Assembly (NCBI GenBank): GCA_026414325.1
Contig: JAOAJF010000004.1
Coordinates: forward strand, 5,685 to 19,511
DNA: 13,827 nt
Origin: Microcaldota archaeon
GTDB taxonomy: Archaea; Micrarchaeota; Micrarchaeia; Anstonellales; Anstonellaceae
Direction of reading: 5' to 3'
How positions within the stretch are numbered: position 1 is the stretch's first letter; the number at the start of each line of letters is the position of its first letter. The notes under the pieces are model-generated. The model was given only the letters and a program-made list of their open reading frames with translations. It had not been told where the DNA came from and made no database searches. This document shows positions 1-6,363 of the stretch, one piece after another. The translations under genes and the position numbers were made by a program.

Positions 1-1
1 G

Positions 2-571
2 ACTGTAAAAACATTAGGACCATTTGGTAGATTTACTTCAATTACTACCTGCTTTAAGTGTAAAGGTAGAGGACAAATTCCAAAAAAACCTTGTCCTAAT
101 TGTAATGCAGAGGGCTCAAATCTAAAAAAGGAGGAAATACTTCTAGAAATTCCAGCTGGAATTTATGATGGCGCAAGATTACGACTAGAAAACTTAGGAA
201 ATTGGGCTAATGGAGGTTATGGAGATTTATATGTTTTAGTTGAAGTAAGGCCAGATCAAAACTTCAAAAGAGAAGGAGACAATCTTTTTGTAGAACAACT
301 AATTCCATTTTCGATTGCAGCTATGGGTGGAAAAATAAAAATAAAAAATATCGATGGTTCAGAATTAGATGTAAATGTTCCTGCAGGGACTTTATCTCAT
401 ACTTTTTTGCGTCTTAGAGGAGAAGGTTTTCCAAACATAAAAACCAAAAAACGTGGAGATTTATATATCAAAGTAATTATTGATGTTCCAAAAAAGCTTA
501 CTCAAAGACAAAAAGAGCTTTTAAAAGAATTTGAAAATGAAAATCAAAAGTCTAAATTCTGGGTATTTTAG
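2..571 (+). CDS. dnaJ: Chaperone DnaJ (Hsp40), C-terminal part
   Basis: Co-chaperone that binds unfolded polypeptides and stimulates the ATPase of DnaK in the cytoplasm. The reading frame is open from base 2, so the gene is cut by the window edge; 189 residues are visible. The J domain, Gly/Phe linker and first two zinc motifs lie outside. Visible residues 17-24 (CFKCKGRG) and 31-38 (CPNCNAEG) are the last two CxxCxGxG-type zinc motifs with the normal 14-residue spacing; the fourth has Ala in place of its first Gly. After them come the two beta-rich substrate-binding subdomains typical of DnaJ: IPAGIYDGARLRL, then GDLYV, then a VPAGT...LRLRGEG segment, and a final KLTQRQKELL helix. The family match is strong. 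The methyltransferase gene begins at the very next base, suggesting one operon. An internal ATG at 323 is only a methionine inside the domain, not a real start. Confidence 0.95.
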   Translation, partial: TVKTLGPFGRFTSITTCFKCKGRGQIPKKPCPNCNAEGSNLKKEEILLEIPAGIYDGARLRLENLGNWANGGYGDLYVLVEVRPDQNFKREGDNLFVEQLIPFSIAAMGGKIKIKNIDGSELDVNVPAGTLSHTFLRLRGEGFPNIKTKKRGDLYIKVIIDVPKKLTQRQKELLKEFENENQKSKFWVF

Positions 572-1543
572 ATGTTGGCTTTAGATAAATTAATGGTAAA
601 ACAAAATTCTTTTTATTATAAAAACAAAAGGCTTTATTCTGATTTTTTAACTTATGCACAAAGAAAGAATAATATTTTGGGCCAAGCAACCGCAATAAAT
701 TTTTCTAATAAATTTTTACAATCCAATTCAAAAATATTAAATGTTTTGGAAATAGGTTGTGGAAATGGCTCTTTTGCTCTTTCTTTTTTAACTACTCTTA
801 AAAAGAAAAACAAAGAGCTATTTAAAAAAATAAATTATACTCTGGCTGATTTTTCAGACCCTATTTTAAATTCAGCTTTTAACAACATAAAAAAATCTTT
901 TCCATCTATTAAACTAAAAAAAATAATCTTTGATGCAAATGCTCCTTCTTTATTTAAACCTTCTTTACATTTTGATTATATAAGGGCAAATGAATTATTA
1001 ACTGATTTAGCAGCAAAAGTTTTTGTAAAAAAAGAGAATTTTTTTTATGAAGTTTTATATGACAAAGATTTAAACTTTTCTTTTAAAAAAATTAAAAAAC
1101 CATCTAATCAAATAAAAGAATTATTAAATTATTTTCCAGAGGGTTTTTTTATTCCAATAAATTTTTCTGCAAAAAAATTAGTTACTCATTTGTATAATTT
1201 TTTATCTAAAGAAGCTTATGTAGAATTTTTTGACTATGGCTTTTTTTCTAAGGAAGATTTTATTTTAGATTCAGAAGAATGGAACAAACTTATAGTAAGA
1301 AAATATTCTTCACAAATAACTGTGGATCTAAATTTTTTTTATTTATACTCTTATTTTAGAGCAAAAAAAATTTCAGCTAAAGTTGAGCTTCAGAGCGATT
1401 ATGTAAAAAATATTTTTGGGCAGCAGCCATCTATAGCTTTATATAAAAATGGCTTGGACTATGCTTTTAAAAATTCAAATTTTGAATTTCAAGAGCAGGA
1501 TTATTTTTATGTTCTAAGTCTTGAAAAAAACAAAAAAATATGA
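572..1543 (+). CDS. MidA-like SAM-dependent methyltransferase (PF02636/NDUFAF7 type), divergent
   Basis: Predicted class I SAM-dependent methyltransferase, 323 residues. Residues 58-67 (VLEIGCGNGS) form the SAM-binding motif I. The order of later blocks follows the MidA/NDUFAF7 family, whose mitochondrial member methylates an arginine of a complex I subunit: DFLTYAQ...LGQA near residues 24-39; ANELL at 139-143 (family ANExLDALP); a YE..YD pair near 159-164; FPEGFFIPIN at 188-197; FFDYGF at 219-224 (family LxDYGY); and ITVDLNF at 249-255 (family DITxHVDF). The protein is Lys/Phe-rich and shorter than typical MidA. The start codon directly follows the dnaJ stop codon, which points to translational coupling; an alternative ATG lies at codon 8. 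The substrate cannot be read from the sequence. The family call is mine from motif order, without a search; another Rossmann methyltransferase is the alternative. Confidence 0.65.
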   Translation: MLALDKLMVKQNSFYYKNKRLYSDFLTYAQRKNNILGQATAINFSNKFLQSNSKILNVLEIGCGNGSFALSFLTTLKKKNKELFKKINYTLADFSDPILNSAFNNIKKSFPSIKLKKIIFDANAPSLFKPSLHFDYIRANELLTDLAAKVFVKKENFFYEVLYDKDLNFSFKKIKKPSNQIKELLNYFPEGFFIPINFSAKKLVTHLYNFLSKEAYVEFFDYGFFSKEDFILDSEEWNKLIVRKYSSQITVDLNFFYLYSYFRAKKISAKVELQSDYVKNIFGQQPSIALYKNGLDYAFKNSNFEFQEQDYFYVLSLEKNKKI

Positions 1544-1561
1544 TTTTAGGCTGAAGATAAA

Positions 1562-1571
1562 TTTTTATTTA
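1562..1571 (+). promoter_or_regulatory. Possible TATA box for the M24 gene
   Basis: The T-rich sequence TTTTTATTTA, preceded by the purine-rich GAAGATAAA, lies about 26 bases before the ATG at 1592. That is the archaeal TATA-to-start distance for a leaderless transcript, and there is no Shine-Dalgarno sequence before this ATG. The surroundings are almost pure A/T, so this is weak evidence. Confidence 0.35.
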
Positions 1572-1591
1572 TTATTTTTATTTTTTATTTA

Positions 1592-2578
1592 ATGAATATA
1601 CCAACACTATTATTTAATTTTAATGAATTAGGAAGGCCTGATCCAAATTTTTTTTATTCAAGCAAATTAGATCTAGATAACTCAGTTCTACTTCTTTTTA
1701 AAAATAAAAAAGTTTTGTTCACTTCTCCTATGAATAAGTGGAGAGTGGAAGGGCTAGATAAAGACTTTGAAATCAAGATTTTAAAAAGAAGGCAATTCTA
1801 TCACCATCTAAAAAACTATCTTTATAAAAAGACTGTTGGCTTAGATTTAAGTTCTATATCTGCAGCACAATTTTTAGCATTGAAAAAAAAGTTTAAACTA
1901 AAACCAAAAGATATCTCACAATTTTTTTCAAAGCTAAGAATGGTAAAATCTGAAGAAGAATTAAAAAATATTAAAAAAGCAGTTCAAATTACAAAAAAAA
2001 TTCTTAATCAAATAAAACAAGAGCTAAGGGTAGGATTAACAGAAATTCAAGTTTGCAATCTTCTCAAAAAAAAGGCTCTAGAACATAATGTTTTTCTTTC
2101 TTTTGAGCCAATAGTTGCAGCAGATAGCTCATCTAAAAATCCACATCATCTTCCAACAAATAAAAAAATAGAAAAATTTTGCTTAATTGACTTTGGAATA
2201 AAATACAATTATTATTGTGCAGAACTAACCAGGTATTATTTTTTAAAAAGAAATCTAAAAGAAGAAAAATTTTATAAGCTTGCTAAAAAAATTTTTTCCC
2301 AAATAGTTAATTGTATTCCAAAATCAAAAAACACATCTGTTTTTTATAAAAAAGTTTTTGAAATTTTAAAAAAACATAATTGGCAAAATATCCCTCATGC
2401 AATAGGCCATGGTATAGGTTTACAAGTGCATGAAGCTCCATTTTTTTCAAAATCTAAATCTTATCCTCTAAAGGAGTCTATGGCAATAGCTTTAGAACCA
2501 GCCTATTATTCTAAAGATTTTGGTGTAAGGTTTGAAGAAAATATTGTTATCAAAAAAAATAAAGTAGAAATATTGTAA
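1592..2578 (+). CDS. M24 family metallopeptidase (Xaa-Pro aminopeptidase-like) with a changed metal ligand
   Basis: Pita-bread-fold protein of peptidase family M24, 328 residues, close to the archaeal PepQ/Xaa-Pro dipeptidase length. Residues 1 to about 115 form a creatinase-like N-terminal domain and the rest is catalytic. Visible motifs: NPHH (184-187) with the substrate-side His; LIDFG with metal ligand D200; YYCAELTRYYF, where family members have Asp and this protein has E211; HAIGHGIGLQVHE with ligand H273 and catalytic H280; ALEPAYY with ligand E302; and GVRFEENIVI with ligand E315. Four of the five dimetal ligands are therefore intact and one is Asp-to-Glu. It may be an active peptidase with altered metal chemistry or a binding-only relative. 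It follows the methyltransferase by 48 bases and its stop codon abuts the last base of the opposing operon. Confidence 0.88.
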   Translation: MNIPTLLFNFNELGRPDPNFFYSSKLDLDNSVLLLFKNKKVLFTSPMNKWRVEGLDKDFEIKILKRRQFYHHLKNYLYKKTVGLDLSSISAAQFLALKKKFKLKPKDISQFFSKLRMVKSEEELKNIKKAVQITKKILNQIKQELRVGLTEIQVCNLLKKKALEHNVFLSFEPIVAADSSSKNPHHLPTNKKIEKFCLIDFGIKYNYYCAELTRYYFLKRNLKEEKFYKLAKKIFSQIVNCIPKSKNTSVFYKKVFEILKKHNWQNIPHAIGHGIGLQVHEAPFFSKSKSYPLKESMAIALEPAYYSKDFGVRFEENIVIKKNKVEIL

Positions 2579-3028
2579 TTAATATTCTTTTGTAAGTTGA
2601 TTTATTATCTCCGAATTTGCTGTTCCATCAAGTCCTAACATTATTCTATTTTCAGCTCTAAGCAAATATGAATATATTGTTAAAACAGCTTCAGCCATAT
2701 TTTTATTATAAAACTCAGCTTTAAATTCTGCCTTTTTTATATCGCTCTTCTGAAAAAATTTTTTATTTTCAGTATAAAAATATACTTTAAAAGAAGTAAA
2801 ATTTTCATTACTAAGGTATTGGGCTATTTCTAGCAACCTATTTAAAAAATTATCAAAAAATTTTGTATCTAGCTCTAGAAAATTTTGATTTATAAAATAA
2901 ACCGAGCCAATCTTTTTTTGTTCTATCAAAAATTTGGAAAAAATTTTATTTTTGTTATTTAAATAAACCTCTAGCTGCAAACTCTCTTTATTTTTAAATT
3001 CTAGAGCTGAAATTTTATTTCTGTCCAT
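2579..3028 (-). CDS. Hypothetical protein (second gene of an unrecognised pair)
   Basis: I do not recognise this protein. From the ATG at 3028 it has 149 residues; a TTG at 3040 would add four residues and overlap the previous gene by 7 bases, with a purine-rich GGGGAAGAG just before it, so the start is uncertain. The sequence is Lys/Asn/Phe-rich and soluble, with no signal peptide, membrane segment or cysteine motif. Its alternation of beta-like stretches (LQLEVYL, SVYFINQ, FKVYFY, FKAEFY) with helices (FDNFLNRLLEIAQYL, MAEAVLTIYSYLLRAENRIML) suggests a small alpha/beta fold. It starts 5 bases after the stop of the preceding gene, so the two are almost certainly translated from one mRNA and may work together. 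Its stop codon directly abuts that of the convergent M24 gene. Confidence 0.7.
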   Translation of the reverse strand: MDRNKISALEFKNKESLQLEVYLNNKNKIFSKFLIEQKKIGSVYFINQNFLELDTKFFDNFLNRLLEIAQYLSNENFTSFKVYFYTENKKFFQKSDIKKAEFKAEFYNKNMAEAVLTIYSYLLRAENRIMLGLDGTANSEIINQLTKEY

Positions 3029-3033
3029 TTTTT

Positions 3034-3501
3034 TTAACAATTATCTCTTCCCCAATACAATTTTTTTGCATTCTCAAAATTTACTTCTGGACTTAAACCT
3101 AAATTGAGTCTTTCTTGCTTGTTTAATCGTTCAGAATATAGAAGCTTTATTGGATAGCCACTAACTTTTTCATTATAAAATAAAATTTTAAATTCAGTTT
3201 CTTTTAGTTCTATTGGCTCTCCTCTAATAATTAACAGAAATGAGCTGTAGCCATCTCTCAAATCAGGCCAGCTATTAGCATTTTTTAATATTTTATATAC
3301 CATCGGATAGAGCTGTTCTAAAAACTCAGCTAAAGCAAAGTGCTCAGAATCTGGCATATATATTCTCCCCATAAGTCCACTTTTGTTTTCTATAAATCTG
3401 TTAAAAAAATCTTTTTCTACTGCTCTTGGTAATTTGTAAACATTACCATTTTGATAATCTAACATTCTTATAGATAGATTTCTTCCTACTATACCGATCA
3501 T
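3034..3501 (-). CDS. Hypothetical protein (first gene of an unrecognised pair)
   Basis: I do not recognise this 155-residue protein. The start is well supported: a full Shine-Dalgarno sequence, GAGGTGAG, ends 3 bases before the ATG. The protein opens with a hydrophobic strand (MIGIVGRNLSIRML), too short and too charged to be a secretion signal, followed by a region rich in aromatic and acidic residues with a helix around FALAEFLEQLYPMVYKILKNA. A strand-rich part follows (SSFLLIIRG, EFKILFYNE, PIKLLYSERL). There is no cysteine-pair or histidine metal motif and no membrane segment. It leads a two-gene operon transcribed away from rps6e and has its own TATA-like box and a palindrome upstream. 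Coding character is good (clear SD, tight coupling with the next gene); the function is unknown. Confidence 0.75.
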   Translation of the reverse strand: MIGIVGRNLSIRMLDYQNGNVYKLPRAVEKDFFNRFIENKSGLMGRIYMPDSEHFALAEFLEQLYPMVYKILKNANSWPDLRDGYSSFLLIIRGEPIELKETEFKILFYNEKVSGYPIKLLYSERLNKQERLNLGLSPEVNFENAKKLYWGRDNC

Positions 3502-3504
3502 TTT

Positions 3505-3512
3505 CTCACCTC
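3505..3512 (-). promoter_or_regulatory. Strong Shine-Dalgarno site of the first hypothetical gene
   Basis: Read on the minus strand this is GAGGTGAG, followed by AAA and the ATG at 3501. It is complementary to the CACCUCC end of archaeal 16S rRNA and is one of the best ribosome sites in the window; it fixes the start of the 155-residue protein. Confidence 0.8.
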
Positions 3513-3540
3513 TTTATTTTTCATATAAAAAAATGCTTTT

Positions 3541-3550
3541 TTAATATAAA
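3541..3550 (-). promoter_or_regulatory. TATA-like box for the minus-strand hypothetical pair
   Basis: On the minus strand this reads TTTATATTAA within GTTTTTATATTAAAA, about 40-50 bases before the ATG at 3501. A start site about 25 bases downstream would give a leader of roughly 15-20 bases containing the GAGGTGAG ribosome site. It is the only good TATA-like element on this strand in the divergent region. Confidence 0.5.
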
Positions 3551-3558
3551 AACTAAAT

Positions 3559-3572
3559 GTTACAAATGTAAC
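3559..3572. promoter_or_regulatory. Perfect inverted repeat GTTAC-AAAT-GTAAC, possible operator
   Basis: Five-base arms GTTAC and GTAAC flank the four-base AAAT; the whole sits in an AAAT-spaced context (AAAT, arm, AAAT, arm, AAAT). It lies between the two divergent promoters, just upstream of the minus-strand TATA-like box and about 40-60 bases upstream of the rps6e ones. Size and symmetry fit a dimeric winged-helix or ribbon-helix-helix regulator site; position upstream of both TATA elements would fit an activator. No regulator gene is adjacent. Binding is inference. Confidence 0.4.
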
Positions 3573-3610
3573 AAATTCTAAAAAAAGATTTTTAGCTGCT
3601 AGATAGAAGC

Positions 3611-3640
3611 GAACTTTTTAAAATAATAAGATATATAAAT
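3611..3640 (+). promoter_or_regulatory. Promoter region of the rps6e - aIF2 gamma - twy1 operon
   Basis: Two TATA-like elements are seen: CTTTTTAAAATA (3614-3625), preceded by AGCGAA as a possible BRE, and ATATATAAAT (3631-3640), preceded by AATAATAAG. The second would place transcription start near 3661-3665, leaving a leader of about 25-30 bases that contains the GGAGG ribosome site. I cannot decide between them from sequence alone. Confidence 0.55.
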
Positions 3641-3677
3641 TAATTTTGTTATAGTTTTTTACACATAGATTTAGTGT

Positions 3678-3682
3678 GGAGG
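3678..3682 (+). promoter_or_regulatory. Shine-Dalgarno site that fixes the rps6e start
   Basis: GGAGG lies 8 bases before the ATG at 3691. An in-frame GTG at 3676 overlaps this site and is therefore part of the ribosome-binding sequence rather than the start codon. Confidence 0.8.
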
Positions 3683-3690
3683 CTGCTATT

Positions 3691-4080
3691 ATGAAAGTTG
3701 TAATATCTGATCCAAAAACAGGTAAATCCTATCAACTAGAATTAAAAAAAGAAGCAGATTATTTTTTAGGCAAAAAAATTGGCCAACAAATCGATGGTTC
3801 TTTAATAGGGTTAGCTGGCTATATTCTGGAGATTAGAGGTGGTTCAGATTTTTCAGGTTTTCCAATGAGACCAGACTTAGATGGTTCTCAAAGAAAATCT
3901 TTGTTGTTAGCTAAAGGGCCAGGTTATAGACCAAAAGAAAAAGGAGTAAGAAAAAGAAAGACAATTGTTGGAAACACTATTTCCCCAGATATAGTTCAAG
4001 TAAATTGTATTATTAGCAGCTATGGTCCAAAACCTATCGAAGAATTGATTCCACAAACAAAGAAAGAAGAGAAAAAATAG
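3691..4080 (+). CDS. rps6e: 30S ribosomal protein S6e
   Basis: Small-subunit ribosomal protein shared by archaea and eukaryotes, 129 residues from the chosen ATG, the normal archaeal length. The N-terminus MKVVISDPKTGKSYQ and the central GLAGYILEIRGGSDFSGFPMRPDLDG block (quoted in part; residues about 44-66) are signature S6e sequence, followed by the basic stretch GVRKRKTIVGNTIS. The C-terminal tail is short and Lys/Glu-rich and lacks the long phosphorylated extension of eukaryotic S6. The ATG is chosen because GGAGG lies 8 bases before it and because homologues begin with this MKxVISDP segment; an upstream in-frame GTG would add five residues that do not look like S6e. It heads an operon with aIF2 gamma, an arrangement common in archaea. 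Confidence 0.96.
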   Translation: MKVVISDPKTGKSYQLELKKEADYFLGKKIGQQIDGSLIGLAGYILEIRGGSDFSGFPMRPDLDGSQRKSLLLAKGPGYRPKEKGVRKRKTIVGNTISPDIVQVNCIISSYGPKPIEELIPQTKKEEKK

Positions 4081-4095
4081 TTAAATGGTGCATTT

Positions 4096-5307
4096 ATGCA
4101 GGCACAAATTAATATTGGATTATTTGGGCATGTGGACCATGGAAAGACTTCTCTAACTAAAGCTTTGAGTGGAAAATGGACAGATACACACTCTGAGGAG
4201 ATCAAGAGAGGTATTACAATAAGATTAGGCTACTCGCAAGTTTCTTTTTATAAAAATAAAAAAACAGGCCAGTATCTTCCAGAGCACCTTATAGCTGTAG
4301 ATCAAAAACAAGATTTTGAATTTTGTAGAGAAATTTCGTTCTTGGATGCTCCTGGCCATGAAACATTAATGGCAACTATGATTGCTTCAGTTGCTTTAGT
4401 GGATGCTGCACTTTTAATCATAGCTGCAAACGAGCCCTGCCCACAGGCACAAACAGCAGAGCATTTAGCAGTTTTGGATCTTATGGGAATTAAAAATATC
4501 ATTATAGTTCAAAATAAAATAGATTTGGTAACTGAGCAGGAAGCACTTAAGCATTATGAACAAATAAAAAATTTTGTTAAAGGAACAGTGGCAGAGAATG
4601 CTCCTATTATTCCAGTTTCAGCAAATTATAATACAAATATTGACGAACTAGTAAAATGTATTGAGCAAAATTTTCCAACACCACAAAAAAAAGTTGATCT
4701 TCCAGCAAAAATGTATGTTGTTCGCTCTTTTGATGTAAACAAGCCAGGAACTAAAATTGAAGATTTACAAGGAGGAGTTTTTGGTGGTTCCATTGTACAA
4801 GGAAAAATAAAAGTTGGAGATGTTCTTTCTTTGCGTCCTGGCTTATTAAAAAAACAAAAAGATAAAACAGTATTTGTTCCTGTGGATCTAAAAGTTGTAA
4901 GTATTAGTACTGAAAAAGGTAAGCTACAAGAGGCAGTAGCTGGCGGTTTAATTGGAATCGGAACTCTTTTAGATCCAGCTCTAGCAAAAGGAGATATGCT
5001 TGTTGGGCAAGTTTTTGGCCAACAAGAAGCTTTAGGACAACTTGTTTTAGAGGCAGTAATAGAATACGAATTAGTAAAAAGGCAGAACTTTCAAAATTTA
5101 GGTTTTAAATTAGATGAAATCATCGTTCTTTCAGTTGGCTCAGCAACAACACTTGGAGTAATTAAAAAAATCAAAGAAAAAACTATTTACCTAACTTTAA
5201 AACGAGGTATTTATGCTTCTTTAGCAGATAAAATTGCAATTTCTAAAAAGGTTGAAAAAAGTTGGAGATTTGTCGCAGTAGGAAAATTTTTGTCTATAAA
5301 GGGATAA
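4096..5307 (+). CDS. eif2g: Translation initiation factor aIF2, gamma subunit
   Basis: GTPase core of the heterotrimer that brings initiator Met-tRNA to the small ribosomal subunit; 403 residues, near the family length of about 410. G1 is GHVDHGKT (11-18), G2 RGITIRLGY (38-46), G3 DAPGH (84-88), G4 NKID (140-143) and G5 SA (175-176). The family-specific EPCPQAQTAEH, KGTVAENAPIIP and RSFDVNKPGT segments are intact, followed by beta-barrel domains II and III. Odd point: the Cys4 zinc knuckle that normally sits between G2 and G3 is gone; residues 51-77 keep a loop of similar length but only one cysteine (C77). The start has a GGTG ribosome site (4087-4090). It lies 15 bases after rps6e and 4 before twy1. 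Confidence 0.97.
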   Translation: MQAQINIGLFGHVDHGKTSLTKALSGKWTDTHSEEIKRGITIRLGYSQVSFYKNKKTGQYLPEHLIAVDQKQDFEFCREISFLDAPGHETLMATMIASVALVDAALLIIAANEPCPQAQTAEHLAVLDLMGIKNIIIVQNKIDLVTEQEALKHYEQIKNFVKGTVAENAPIIPVSANYNTNIDELVKCIEQNFPTPQKKVDLPAKMYVVRSFDVNKPGTKIEDLQGGVFGGSIVQGKIKVGDVLSLRPGLLKKQKDKTVFVPVDLKVVSISTEKGKLQEAVAGGLIGIGTLLDPALAKGDMLVGQVFGQQEALGQLVLEAVIEYELVKRQNFQNLGFKLDEIIVLSVGSATTLGVIKKIKEKTIYLTLKRGIYASLADKIAISKKVEKSWRFVAVGKFLSIKG

Positions 5308-5311
5308 AAAA

Positions 5312-6325
5312 ATGCGTAAAAAAAATATTGATCTTTCAACCTTTGAAGGACGAATAAAAAAGCAAGGCTATCATCAGGTGGGTGCTCATTCTGCAGCAAA
5401 AATTTGCAAGTATTCTAAAGACTCTATTTTAGGAAAAGAAGGCTGCTACAAGCACAAGTTCTATGGTATAGCCTCTCACCAATGTTTGCAGTGTTCACCT
5501 GTTTTACAATTTTGTAATTTATCTTGTAGATTTTGTTGGCGAATAATGCCGGAGACAAAATCAGGTTGGCTAAAAATGCCTCCAAAATTCCAATGGGATG
5601 AACCAGAATTTGTAGCAGAAGGTTTGATTAAAGAACAAAAAAGAATTATGTCTGGTTTTAAAGGAAATCCAAACGCTGATCAAAAAAAAGCTATAGAAGC
5701 GATGCAACCAAAACACGTTGCACTCTCTTTAATAGGCGAGCCAACTTTGTATCCAAAGCTCTCTGAACTTATAGAAGAGTTTCATAAAAGGAAAATGACT
5801 ACCTTTTTAGTTACAAATGGAACTAATTTTAATGCTTTAAAAAATCTAAAAACTCTACCAACCCAGCTTTATATCTCTTTGATTGCACCGGATTTAAAAA
5901 CTTATCAATATGTTGCAAATGTTTCACAAACACAAGCAAAAATTTTTTGGTCAAATTATCTAAAATCTTTAAAACTTTTAAATAAACTTTCATCTAAAAC
6001 TCGTACTGTGCTAAGAATGACACTAGCTCATAATTTAAATGATTTTAATTTGGAAGGTTATACAAAATTAATAAATTTGGCAAGGCCTCATTTTGTAGAA
6101 GTAAAATCTATGGTTTATGTTGGATGGGCCAGAAATGCTCAAAGAGGTTTGCAACTTTCAGATATGCTAAGCATGCAGGAAATTAGAAAATTTGCTAAAT
6201 CTCTTGCAGCTTTAACTAACTATCTTTATACTGCAGAGCACAAACTATCTAGGGTTGCACTTTTGTGTAGAGATAAAGAAGCTCAAAAAAATAGAATAAT
6301 AAATTTAAATAGCCAAAAAAATTAA
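5312..6325 (+). CDS. taw1: tRNA 4-demethylwyosine synthase Twy1 (radical SAM)
   Basis: Radical SAM enzyme that condenses N1-methylguanosine at position 37 of tRNA-Phe with pyruvate to make the tricyclic 4-demethylwyosine (imG-14), which stabilises codon reading. It has 337 residues. CNLSCRFC (68-75) supplies the radical-SAM cluster cysteines C68, C72 and C75; the following W76R completes the TYW1 CxxCWR signature. The second [4Fe-4S] cluster, peculiar to this family, is supplied by C32, C45 and C58 within the CYKHKFYGIASHQC stretch. Further family marks are LSLIGEPTLYPKL, LVTNGTN, VEVKSMVYVGW and a late RVALL segment. C61 is an extra cysteine where relatives usually have Met. The archaeal form has no flavodoxin domain, as expected. 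It starts 4 bases after aIF2 gamma, so the operon joins initiation with tRNA modification. Confidence 0.95.
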   Translation: MRKKNIDLSTFEGRIKKQGYHQVGAHSAAKICKYSKDSILGKEGCYKHKFYGIASHQCLQCSPVLQFCNLSCRFCWRIMPETKSGWLKMPPKFQWDEPEFVAEGLIKEQKRIMSGFKGNPNADQKKAIEAMQPKHVALSLIGEPTLYPKLSELIEEFHKRKMTTFLVTNGTNFNALKNLKTLPTQLYISLIAPDLKTYQYVANVSQTQAKIFWSNYLKSLKLLNKLSSKTRTVLRMTLAHNLNDFNLEGYTKLINLARPHFVEVKSMVYVGWARNAQRGLQLSDMLSMQEIRKFAKSLAALTNYLYTAEHKLSRVALLCRDKEAQKNRIINLNSQKN

Positions 6326-6339
6326 CAAACATTTATAAA
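6324..6339 (+). promoter_or_regulatory. Archaeal promoter (BRE + TATA) of the repeat-protein gene
   Basis: AACAAACA followed by TTTATAAA (6332-6339). The TATA centre is about 28 bases before the ATG at 6364 and there is no Shine-Dalgarno sequence, the expected layout for a leaderless mRNA. It is the cleanest archaeal promoter in the window and starts directly at the twy1 stop codon, so the downstream gene is probably an independent unit. Confidence 0.65.
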
Positions 6340-6363
6340 CTCCTTCTATACAAAATAAACTTT

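Noticed and set aside
323..571. An 82-codon reading frame beginning MGGKIKIKN that could be called a small separate gene.
   Set aside because: The same frame is open back to base 2 and continues the DnaJ C-terminal domain without a break; the ATG is an internal residue.
3502..3690. The longest gene-free stretch, checked for a tRNA, small RNA or riboswitch.
   Set aside because: No cloverleaf, T-loop or G/C-rich stem is visible; promoter elements and one palindrome account for what can be seen.
4020..4205. A minus-strand frame of 61 codons with several cysteines across the rps6e-aIF2 gamma junction.
   Set aside because: It overlaps the coding ends of two certain genes and the P-loop of aIF2 gamma; no ribosome site or known motif.
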